The notes beneath the pieces were generated by a model. The model made no database searches and was not told the DNA's origin. It saw only the letters and a list, made by a program, of their open reading frames with translations. From Pseudomonadota bacterium (GTDB lineage Bacteria > Pseudomonadota > Alphaproteobacteria > Dongiales > Dongiaceae): 64,000 nt of DNA. The stretch is taken from the NCBI GenBank assembly GCA_021792365.1, contig JAJYUT010000004.1, positions 1-64,000 on the forward strand, written 5' to 3'. Position numbers and translations under genes: made by a program. Positions 56,909 through 64,000 of this stretch are shown piece by piece; position 1 is the stretch's first letter; each line of letters begins with the position of its first letter.

Positions 56909-57304
56909 ATGACCTGTGCACGTAAAGCTGCCCTGCTGCTGTCCGTCGGCATCGGATTGGCCGCTGCAGGCGCGCCGGCGTTGACGAATGATGACGTGCG
57001 GCTCAGACGCTTTTTCTCGGTGATCGATCTGGATGGGAGCCAGGAAATCTCTCGGTCGGAGTTCCGATCCGGCAAGAGCGTCGTCTTCCTCAACCTTGAC
57101 CTAAACGGCAACATGACCCTCGAGCCGGACGAGATGCGGATGTCGCCGGACGGCTTCAAGCTTCTGGCTGGGGAGGACGGCGTGGTCGACGGCGAAGAGT
57201 TCATCGGGTCGGAGATTGGCTCGTTTGACGCAGTTGATAGGAACAAAGATGACCAGATCGACTACTCGGAGCTCAGCGAGTACATAGCAAAATACTCGGG
57301 CTGA
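56909..57304 (+). CDS. exported EF-hand protein, copy B
   Basis: A 131-residue protein with a signal peptide (ALLLSVGIGLAAAGAPAL) and EF-hand loops DLDGSQEISRSE, DLNGNMTLEPDE and DRNKDDQIDYSE, all with good oxygen ligands. It is a probable periplasmic Ca2+-binding protein. The ATG at 56909 follows GAGGGTGACT and matches the copy A start. In-frame codons back to 56729 overlap the divergent promoter and are not part of the protein. It is intact in both copies. Confidence 0.82.
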   Translation: MTCARKAALLLSVGIGLAAAGAPALTNDDVRLRRFFSVIDLDGSQEISRSEFRSGKSVVFLNLDLNGNMTLEPDEMRMSPDGFKLLAGEDGVVDGEEFIGSEIGSFDAVDRNKDDQIDYSELSEYIAKYSG

Positions 57305-57358
57305 TTCTGTCTGTGCTTCTACGTGGGGGAACACCGGATAAGGCACCTTTGAGGCTTG

Positions 57359-58010
57359 ATGGGCGCATTGGCTGCCAGTTTCCTGACGGTCTTTTGTTGG
57401 ACTCTTCCCGATCGTGAATCCGCTCGGGATGGCGCCGATCTTCCTTCGCCTGACCTCCGATGCGACGGAACGGACCCGGGCGAAGCTGGCCTGGCAGATT
57501 GCCACCGGCGGGTTCGTGCTGATGGCGGTGTCGTTGTTCATCGGATCTCATATCCTTGCCTTTTTCGGACTCACCATTACGGCGGTGCAGATTGCCGGCG
57601 GCCTCGTGGTGATGACCGCGGGCTGGCGCATGCTGCAGCAGGGGAACGACGCGCGCGTCAGGGAGCAGCAATCAACGGCGCCAGAGGACTCGATCATGCG
57701 CCGCGCGTTCTTTCCCCTTACGATGCCGTTGACGGTCGGACCGGGCACGATCTCGGTTGCAGTCACCCTGGGAACGCGCGGCGCCGAGACCAAACGGCTG
57801 CTCATGACTGCCGCTGGCGGCCTGCTTGCCGCGCTGGCGGTGGCAGCAACGATCTATCTGAGCTACCGGTTCGCGACCACTGTGCTGCGCTGGCTGGGGG
57901 AAACCGGCACGGACATCTTCATGCGTCTCTCGGCCTTCATTCTGCTTTGCCTTGGCGTGCAGATCGTAACCAATGGTATCGCCACGCTGCCGTTCATTGG
58001 CAGGTACTGA
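57359..58010 (+). pseudogene. MarC-family membrane protein, frameshifted copy B
   Basis: The start MGALAASFLTVF is in one frame. One extra base near 57393 (CTTTTGTTGG compared with GTTCGTTGG in copy A) shifts it. The rest, NPLGMAPIFLRLTSDATERT to the stop, is open in the correct alternative frame from 57414. It is a single lesion, so a sequencing error cannot be excluded. Copy A is intact. Confidence 0.82.
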
Positions 58011-58052
58011 GCCACTGGGTAAAGTCCGGTTCGGAGGTGTATGGTAATTCAG

Positions 58053-59460
58053 TTAGTGTCGCTCTTCGCCGTGGATGGCAGTCCCGCCTTGGTGAGCCCG
58101 ATCTACGATCGCACGCACAATAGTTGGGTCGGTGTTTCGCTTGCGGAAATCCGCCTCTATATGCTGGCCATAGTTTGGGTCAAACTTCAAGATCTCCAAG
58201 ACGGCTGTCTTTGCATTCTCACTATCCCCCAATTGCGCATATGTCATCGCGCGAAAGACATAGTCATAGATGTTCAGAGGCGTTTCGGCAGCCGTCATCT
58301 CCGCTAATGCCGATTTGTAGTCGGCATGCATGTAGGCATAGAGGAATCTCCCACGACGATAACCGGCTGGCGCTCTGGGATTAAGTGCGAATAGCTTGTC
58401 GAGCAGCGCTTTGCTCTCCTCCCAGCGGGCAAGCAATGCATAGCGTATTCCGAGCTCAGCAATCAGAATTGTATTGTTTGGGTTCAGTGCCAGCCCTTGC
58501 TTCGCGGCCTCCAAGCCGCCTTCCACGTCATGGGCGAACCAGCGAGCAACGGACAATGCCAGATAGCCCTCGCTCGCCAACGGTTCAAGTTTGATTGCCG
58601 TATCGGCTAACTCCAGCGCTCGCTGCACAGGGTCGAACGTCAGCACTTGCGTTCCGTATCCAAATCTATGCGCATCGACATACAGCGGCGCCAGGCAGGA
58701 GTAGGCGCGCGTAGGCGGGATCCGTCTTTACAGTTGTTTCCATGCAGCTAAGGAGGTCGTCGTACTGCCTGGCGTCGTAGGTGCGCCAATATTGCTGAAA
58801 ACGCACCACGCATTCGTAGGACAATAGGTCTTTTCCGGGCTTGCCCGAGATTTCGACAGAATTCCGCTCGAACACTGCCTCATACGGCTGAGCTAACGCG
58901 CGCGCGACACGATCCGCGATGTCCGTCTGCACTTGCAGGAGACTCGACGGTGTCAAGGGCGCTTCAGTGCTCCTCGACCAGACATATTCCCCTGTTCTGG
59001 TATCCGCGAGCATGGCGGAAACACGCAACGTCGTTTCGGTCGAGGAGACGGAGCCGGTCTGAGCGAAGTCTGCTTGGATGGTGAAACCTGTGGGCCGCAG
59101 TCCGCTGGACTCGCTGACAGCGAAGCTCGTTTCTTGCCCATAAACGAAAAGATCATTGAACCTGGTCAGACTGGCGATGAAGTCGTAGGTCAAGCCCCGC
59201 GCGACAAAAGCGCGGTCAGGATGCACGCTCGTGTCTTGGAACGGATGAACGACAATCTTTGGACCCCGCAATGGTCCTGCGTCCGCATCGCCTGCACTGC
59301 CGATACTCCAGATTTGCTGAACGATGAACCAAGTCCCTACAACAATGACCAGGGCAGCTGCGGCCAGCGCAAATCGTTTCTCCGTGGCGCGTGACGATCT
59401 CGGCGGGCGCGTGATCGCTGAGTGCGGTCTGATCCGAGAGGATCGCGGATGGTCAGCTGC
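58053..59460 (-). pseudogene. long TolB-like regulator, truncated copy B
   Basis: Homologous to the C-terminal two thirds of 22551-24353. The TPR part (58053-58700) and TolB-like part (58666-59290) are in different frames because two bases are missing near 58710 in a GCGCGC run. Upstream the membrane segment (ALAAAALVIVVGTWFIVQQI) is still readable, but homology stops at about 59420-59460. The N-terminal regulator-like domain and start codon are gone. This marks the right end of copy B. Confidence 0.85.
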
Positions 59461-59471
59461 CGTCGTACTTG

Positions 59472-59708
59472 TTAATGCGTGGGCGGACCAGGGACGGCAG
59501 AAGCGGTCTCATCGGTTCTGCTGAGTTCTGCCGAGACGGCGACCCAGAAGCGATGGTCATTTTCCCGATCGTCGTTCCTGGCGGCCGTGGCGCACTCCGC
59601 CGCCGCCTCGGCAGCCGCTGCGCCATAGATCTCCCGGAAGGTCGCTGCGGCTTCCTCGGGGCTCGTCAGATCCCAGAAACTGTTCCAATCGAAGGGGGTT
59701 TCAAACAT
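59472..59708 (-). CDS. small acidic/alanine-rich protein of unknown function
   Basis: A 78-residue hydrophilic protein: FETPFDWNSFWDLTSPEEAA, then an Ala-rich helix (AAAAEAAAECATAARND) and DHRFWVAV. There is no signal peptide. I recall similar short proteins in Rhizobiales but no function. It is divergently oriented to the XRE regulator at 59806, with two operator-like palindromes between them. Its 3' end lies at the copy B junction, so the C-terminal tail (ETASAVPGPPTH) may not be original. Confidence 0.6.
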   Translation of the reverse strand: MFETPFDWNSFWDLTSPEEAAATFREIYGAAAAEAAAECATAARNDDRENDHRFWVAVSAELSRTDETASAVPGPPTH

Positions 59709-59743
59709 TGGGCTTCCCTTGTCCTGATTGGGCCGGCATCAAT

Positions 59744-59774
59744 ATCCACTTTTTAGATTATCCACTTTTTGGAT
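59744..59774. promoter_or_regulatory. tandem operator-like palindromes before the XRE gene
   Basis: ATCCACTTTTTAGAT (59744-59758) and ATCCACTTTTTGGAT (59760-59774) repeat with a 16-bp period. The second is a perfect inverted repeat ATCCA-N5-TGGAT and the first has one mismatch. The position between divergent genes fits an autoregulatory XRE operator. Confidence 0.65.
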
Positions 59775-59805
59775 TAATTCAATTGCCTCCCTGCTGGAGG
59801 CAATT

Positions 59806-60069
59806 TTGCCAGACACCTTGCATTCGGACCGCCATAAGCTCCTGATAAGGCTGCTTGTAGAAGCAAGGCGAAGGGCCAATTTGACTCAGGCCCAGGTAGC
59901 AGCCCGCCTTGGGCGCCAGCAAAGTTTCGTGGCCAACATCGAGGGCAACCTGAGACGCGTTGACGTGATTGAGTTCTTGGATCTAGCGGATGCGATTGGG
60001 TTTGAACCTTCAGACCTGATTGCGAAACTCAGGAAAGAGAAAGCCAGTCATCGCAGACGTTCTCGCTAA
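59806..60069 (+). CDS. XRE-family helix-turn-helix regulator
   Basis: An 87-residue DNA-binding protein. The helix-turn-helix spans LTQAQVAARLGRQQSFVANI, followed by the EGNLRRVDVIEFLDLADAIG region and a basic tail (KEKASHRRRSR). It is a short single-domain Cro/CI-like regulator. The TTG at 59806 follows CTGGAGG by five bases. The longer ATG start at 59728 would make translation run through both operator palindromes. It probably represses itself and the divergent small gene. It could also be the antitoxin-like partner of that gene, which is weaker inference. Confidence 0.78.
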   Translation: MPDTLHSDRHKLLIRLLVEARRRANLTQAQVAARLGRQQSFVANIEGNLRRVDVIEFLDLADAIGFEPSDLIAKLRKEKASHRRRSR

Positions 60070-60814
60070 GCCACTTCCTGTAGGTTCACAGCGAAGCCAG
60101 GTCCACCCTCTAGGGCGAGAGATCCAATCATGGGTCATCAATGGGTCACCCATCAGACGAGAGCTCGATTCATGGATGAGCCGTTCCGCTCCCGAAGCGG
60201 AAGTGCGAGCCGCGAATGTAGACTAGATCGCGCGGTGGTTGGGTACCCCCTGATCGCAGGCCCGAAGAGTAAGGTCACCGTCAAGACACGTCTGACGCGG
60301 ATGGTAGAATATCCTGAATGTGCGCCCGCGCGTCTGTGACGCGCGCCGGGCTCTCGTGAACCGGGCTCCGCTTCGCAGATCCCGGCCATTCGGCTTCGAT
60401 CCCTGGCGCATCGCCCGCTTCTGTAATCGGATCGCCGGGGTCAAGGGCTTTCTTCTTTCCTGTCAGTGACCTGGTGCGGCCGGGATCGGCGGGCCCTCGG
60501 CGCGGCCGAGGTCGCGCTCTACTCCGCTAAGCCCTGTTCTCATGAAACAGGGCAAGCTCCGCCGAGCCCGGCCAGGGCCGGTCTCAGCCCATTCGGGTAA
60601 CGATCGCTCCCGCGGTGACAGCACTGATTACGCCGGACTTAGGATCACGCTTCTGTTCGGAGTCGACCCTTAGGGCCGCTCCACGATGGAGTTCGACAGG
60701 ATGGTCGTCCAAGCTGACGGCGCGTGTTCACGCCTCCGAGGAGGCGCACAGGGGGCGACGACGGACTGACCGATCCAACGTCCTGGCCGGCCTTCGGCAG
60801 CGCGGCCGGACGTA
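60070..60814. other. about 745 bp without a recognised gene
   Basis: GC-rich stretch between the XRE regulator and the first IS110 transposase. A perfect hairpin, GCCCTGTT/AACAGGGC (60531-60553), is present without a T-run. The part nearest 60815 is presumably the non-coding end of the IS110 element, but I cannot define its border. Confidence 0.5.
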
Positions 60815-61858
60815 TCAGCTTGCTACTGCCATAATCTCCGGTCCCCGGGTGAAGCGGAACGATTCCTCGTTCAGCCACATGCGATGCATGACAATGGCGA
60901 TCTTTCTAGCAATTGCCACGCGTGCGCGTTTGAACCCCTGCCGTTTGGCAAGACGCACGCCCCAGGATCTCAACGCCGACCAATGCTTGCTGCGCGACAG
61001 CAGCGTGGTCGCGGCCTCGTAGAGATAGTACCGCATCAACCGATCTCCGCATTTGCTGATGTGGCCAGAGTGGTCCATCTCGCCGGACTGATAGACCCTC
61101 GGTGTCACTCCCAGATGGGCGCCGACCGTCTTCGAACTCGAGAAGCGCTTCGGGTCGTCAATCGTCGCCCGGAAGGCAAGGGCGGTGATCGGGCCCACGC
61201 CTGGAACCGTCATCAGCCGAAGACAGACCTTGTCCCGTCGCGCCAGGCGGCGGAGGTAAAGGTCGAACTTGACGTACCGTTGGCGCATGATATCGGACGC
61301 TTCGAGCAAAGGCTCGATCGCCGGCCCCAGGGCCGGAGCCTCCCTCAACAGCTCCTGGATTCTCGCCGCAAATCGAGACCGGTGAACGACACCCACTTTC
61401 AACCCGTGGATCCGCAAGAGCCCGCGGGTAGTCGCCTCCAGTTTCAAGATGGCCGACAACATCTGCTTCCGCGCGACGATGAGCGTACGCAGATGGAGTG
61501 CCGGCACGCTCTTAACGTGGACAGGCCGGAAGTGCCCGAGCCGCATCATGTCAGCAATGCCGCGAGCATCGTTCTTGTCGGTCTTGTTGGGCCTCGTCGA
61601 CAGAAATCTCTGAGCATGCCGCGTCTCGATGCACCGGACATCGATGCCGGCCGCGGCGATCCCCGAATAAATCCACTCGGACAGCGGGCACGCTTCCAAA
61701 CCAACTAGGCCGATCGAGCCTCGCCAGGCCTCCAACGCCGCCACCAGAGCATCCGGCTCGCTGTCCACCTTGCCCTGCCAAGCGATCGTCCCGTCCTCAT
61801 TCTCTACGCAGACAGCAGTCTTCTGCAGCGAGATATCCAGTCCGACAAAGACCTTCAT
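60815..61858 (-). CDS. IS110-family transposase 1
   Basis: A 347-residue DEDD/RuvC-type transposase: FVGLDISLQKTAVCVENEDG at the N-terminus, IETRHAQRFLSTRPNKTDKND with acidic residues, then the C-terminal MTVPGVGPITALAF helix-hairpin region and SGEMDHSGHISKCGDRLMR, which contains the serine of the second domain. Start is ATG 61858. The frame is open further upstream but only through repeat DNA. It is intact. IS110 elements have no classical inverted repeats and use a structured bridge RNA from a non-coding end. The 144-bp palindromic repeat upstream is a candidate region. Confidence 0.93.
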   Translation of the reverse strand: MKVFVGLDISLQKTAVCVENEDGTIAWQGKVDSEPDALVAALEAWRGSIGLVGLEACPLSEWIYSGIAAAGIDVRCIETRHAQRFLSTRPNKTDKNDARGIADMMRLGHFRPVHVKSVPALHLRTLIVARKQMLSAILKLEATTRGLLRIHGLKVGVVHRSRFAARIQELLREAPALGPAIEPLLEASDIMRQRYVKFDLYLRRLARRDKVCLRLMTVPGVGPITALAFRATIDDPKRFSSSKTVGAHLGVTPRVYQSGEMDHSGHISKCGDRLMRYYLYEAATTLLSRSKHWSALRSWGVRLAKRQGFKRARVAIARKIAIVMHRMWLNEESFRFTRGPEIMAVAS

Positions 61859-61990
61859 AGCGTGATCCCTCCTGGGTGTCTGTTGCGGACCGACTGTAGC
61901 CGTCATGGCTGCGATCCGATTACCCCAGCTGACGCGGGCTCCGGTGGTCATCGCTTTGCGATGGCGCTGTGCGTTGGCTTTCCCTCTCGC

Positions 61991-62135
61991 GGGGTGGGCG
62001 GCGCTCCCTTGTAGGCCCGCGGCGGCGGTCCGCAAGTCTCCGGCTTCGCCTCCGACTCCTCCACTTCGTTCCGGCCCTTCGGGTGCGGCCGGCCTCTGAC
62101 CGCGGGCCTCTCGGTCGCTCTTCGCCGCCCACCCC
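61991..62135. repeat. palindrome-bounded 145-bp repeat, copy 1
   Basis: Perfect 13-bp arms GGGGTGGGCGGCG (61991-62003) and CGCCGCCCACCCC (62123-62135) enclose GC-rich inner stems. It lies 133 bp upstream of transposase 1. It shares blocks such as CTCCCTT, TAGGCCCGC, TCCTCCACTT and GTTCCGG with copy 2. Confidence 0.8.
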
Positions 62136-62428
62136 GCTCACATGGGGATTCTGGTCAAGCCTTTTTTGGCGACACAGGCGACTCCATCTCAATGTCGCAT
62201 CCAGGTCTGAGCCTGTTTCCGTGGCATGGCGAGCATCCTCGCCAGCTCCAGCTCACATTCGGTCGCTGCTCGGGCAGCCGCACCAACATCCCGCTTGCGT
62301 CGGGTAAGGCTCAGGAGGACAGGTCCATTCTTACGGTCGGCTGGTTAGGCCATGCGGGGTGGTAGGTCTGTCCACCTGGATCCGCCAGGTCCGATGGACC
62401 CTGGCAGATTGGAACTTCTCGAAGACGA
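62136..62428. other. non-coding segment between the IS110 elements
   Basis: About 290 bp with no gene recognised. It probably includes the 3' end of the second IS110 element. Confidence 0.45.
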
Positions 62429-63601
62429 TCAGGCGCGCTTCATGACCGCACCTTCGATCTCGACGCCTGCATGCGCGAACTTCCAGAGCGCGATCAGGAG
62501 CTTGCGCGCCAAGGCGATGATCGCCGTCTTTCGGCGACGGCCGCCATCCAGCCTGACACGCTCGTGGAACCATCTGGTCAATGCCGATGCAGGTTGATGC
62601 AGCAGCCAGAACCAGGAGAGCTGCACCATGACCGTGCGCAGGCGTGGGTTACCCGCCTTCGACACGCCTTGCTCGCGGTTGACTGAGCCACTTTGCCAGG
62701 GCGTCGGCGTCAATCCGGCGTAGGATGCGAGCTGTCGTCGGTTGTCAAAATGGCGGAACAGTCCCTCGGACCACAGCACTTCAGCAAAATCCGGTCCGAC
62801 GCCCCTCAGCTGCATCAGCCTGGCGGCCGTCGCGTGGACATTGGCGGTCTTCGGCTCGGAAGCGACGAGCGAACCGCGGGTAGCTTCCACTGCCTTGATC
62901 TGCTTGAGCAGCAGCTCAAGACGATCAAGTGCCCGCCCAATGGCAGCCTTCAATTGCGGCGGCAACGGCCGCCCGTCACCCGTCTTGAGCTCGTCAAATC
63001 GCGCACGCCGATCGACCTTCAAGGGCGCGAAGCTCGTGATCCCCTGCGAGAACAGTAGGCCCTTGATCCGATTCACGAGCTTGACACGCTCCGCAATCAG
63101 CGTGCTGCGCTCTCGGCTGGTCCGGCGCCGATCTTCTTCCTCCGGACTGGGCGCGCGGACCATGGAGCAGACCCGCGGTTCGCCGCGCTTGTATGCGAGC
63201 AACGCACGTAGCAGGCGCTCGCCATCCAGCCGGTCCGTCTTCGGATTCCGCCGCCTGCGAGACATCGCGATTGAGGCGGCGTCGACCACGTGACTCTCAA
63301 TCCCTTCGCGCTGCAGGACTCGGTGGATCCAGAACCCATCCAGTCCGGCCTCCTGGATGGCCACAATCGGACACGTCTCGCTTGTTCTCCGCCGTGCCTT
63401 CTCTTGCAGGCGAGCGAAGCGATCGAACAGGCCCGCAACGTCCCCCGCGGGCACCGAATGCCTCGACATCTTCTCTCCGCAACTCGGCGTCAACGACGTG
63501 ATCACCCAGGTTGAACGACTGAGCTCCATCGAAACGAAGATCGCTCCGAGCCTCGTGTGAATCGCCATCTCCGATTCGCGCTGAAACTCATTGCCGTCCA
63601 T
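62429..63601 (-). CDS. IS110-family transposase 2
   Basis: A 390-residue transposase clearly different from transposase 1 but of the same superfamily. It has an N-terminal RuvC-like domain (FVSMELSRSTWVITSL, SRRRRNPKTDRLDGERLLRA), a long helical insert (VKLVNRIKGLLFSQGI), and the C-terminal MQLRGVGPDFAEVLW and YAGLTPTPWQSGSVNREQGV with SKAGNPRLRT. In the first motif the usual Asp is replaced by Glu (SMELS), as in some members. It starts at ATG 63601 after AAGAGGAGGCAGAAC. It looks intact. Confidence 0.93.
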   Translation of the reverse strand: MDGNEFQRESEMAIHTRLGAIFVSMELSRSTWVITSLTPSCGEKMSRHSVPAGDVAGLFDRFARLQEKARRRTSETCPIVAIQEAGLDGFWIHRVLQREGIESHVVDAASIAMSRRRRNPKTDRLDGERLLRALLAYKRGEPRVCSMVRAPSPEEEDRRRTSRERSTLIAERVKLVNRIKGLLFSQGITSFAPLKVDRRARFDELKTGDGRPLPPQLKAAIGRALDRLELLLKQIKAVEATRGSLVASEPKTANVHATAARLMQLRGVGPDFAEVLWSEGLFRHFDNRRQLASYAGLTPTPWQSGSVNREQGVSKAGNPRLRTVMVQLSWFWLLHQPASALTRWFHERVRLDGGRRRKTAIIALARKLLIALWKFAHAGVEIEGAVMKRA

Positions 63602-63710
63602 GTTCTGCCTCCTCTTCGCTTGGTGAGTGAATCGCGGCCACTGTGCGCTCTTTGTCGCAGCTTCAGCCATCGCTGCGCGATGACGTTGCTTTGATCTGAA
63701 CCCGGGTCGT

Positions 63711-63853
63711 GGGGTGGGCGGCGCTCCCTTTTAGGCCCGCCTCGGCGTGCCGCAACCCTGCGCTCCGCTCCGGGTCCTCCACTTTGTTCCGGCTCTTCGA
63801 GTGCGGCCCGCCTTCGCGGCGGGCCTTTGCGGTCGCTTCTCGCCGCCCACCCC
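63711..63853. repeat. palindrome-bounded 143-bp repeat, copy 2
   Basis: The same 13-bp arms (63711-63723 and 63841-63853) and similar inner blocks as 61991-62135. It lies 110 bp upstream of transposase 2. Confidence 0.8.
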
Positions 63854-63948
63854 ACTCTCCGGGTTCAGGCGCGCTGGGTTTGGACCGAGCGCGCGGCACC
63901 CATGGGACCTTTCGGGGGAAGGCGCGCGGGTTTTCAGAGGAGCGGACC

Positions 63949-64000
63949 ATGGGCCAGCGTCAGGGCCATCAGGCACCGAGCAGCGGAGAGAGGCCGGAAC
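63949..64000 (+). CDS. possible start of a gene cut by the window edge
   Basis: ATG at 63949 preceded by CAGAGGAGCGGACC, a good ribosome binding site, opens a hydrophilic frame (MGQRQGHQAPSSGERPE) that runs off the window. Too short to identify. Confidence 0.25.
   Translation, partial: MGQRQGHQAPSSGERPE

Larger units (their letters stand above)
35265..59460. repeat. copy B of the large duplicated gene block
   Basis: Collinear with copy A (6160-24353) from the shared ATGCATTTACTGTAACGTAC segment at 35272 to about 59460, where homology to the long TolB-like gene stops. It keeps DUF3300, DUF4410, arcDABC, the exported proteins, patatin, Mpo1-like and DUF4105, which A has lost. Confidence 0.9.

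Noticed and set aside
60531-60553. Intrinsic terminator
   Set aside because: The perfect stem GCCCTGTT/AACAGGGC is not followed by a T-run.
61993-62160. Arg-rich open frames across the palindromic repeats (for example minus 62192-61920)
   Set aside because: These frames read through a structured repeat present twice; the similarity is explained by the repeat, not by a protein.

Overview
The window is GC-rich alphaproteobacterial DNA, most likely from the Hyphomicrobiales (Rhizobiales). The evidence is a napEFDABC operon, DUF3300/DUF2950 genes, TolB-like regulators with a rhizobial-type N-terminal domain, and IS110/IS1182 transposases. It reads as an accessory region. At the left edge an initiator tRNA-fMet (50-126) has its 3' half used by a large serine recombinase gene, as at an integrated island. 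No second copy of the tRNA 3' end was seen, so the far end of any island lies outside the window.

The dominant structure is a large collinear duplication. Copy A (about 6.16-24.35 kb) and copy B (about 35.27-59.46 kb) carry the same gene order: DUF3302, HlyD, [DUF3300], DUF2950, TolC, porin, [DUF4410, arcDABC], small coiled-coil protein, exported proteins, PPK2, short TolB-like regulator, Mpo1-like, DUF4105, AI-2E permease, EF-hand protein, MarC, long TolB-like regulator. Short stretches compared by eye are about 90-95% identical. Copy A has lost blocks by at least five internal deletions and carries extra genes (phospholipase D, NhaC, Asp-hydroxylase-like, a TolB-like regulator). Copy B keeps the envelope and arginine-deiminase genes but has frameshifts in PPK2, MarC, AI-2E and the long regulator. 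Damage is largely reciprocal: most functions are intact in one copy only. A 397-bp tract is virtually identical between the copies, which points to recent gene conversion.

A 9-bp palindrome TTACNGTAA, usually extended to TTACNGTAACGT, occurs 13 times exactly and twice with one mismatch. All are intergenic and most lie about 75-150 bp before a start codon. They precede almost every transcription unit of both copies and one related unit outside them (25.4 kb). This looks like a local regulon with an unidentified regulator.

Between the copies lie a small paralogous gene, napEFDABC (periplasmic nitrate reduction), a HicB-like relic, a decayed IS1182 element and an MscS-family channel gene divergent from copy B. 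Left of copy A are a CsgG-family relic, a MltF-like lytic transglycosylase and unexplained debris. Right of copy B are a small conserved gene, an XRE regulator with tandem operator-like palindromes, and two IS110-family transposases. Each of these has a similar 144-bp palindrome-bounded repeat upstream.

Functionally the intact genes suggest envelope remodelling or export (HlyD, TolC, porin, patatin lipoprotein), anaerobic or acid-stress energy metabolism (arginine deiminase pathway, periplasmic nitrate reductase), polyphosphate metabolism and osmotic adaptation. Many pseudogene calls rest on single-base indels and could be sequencing errors. Genes with several independent lesions (TolC-A, DUF2950-A, IS1182) are safe.
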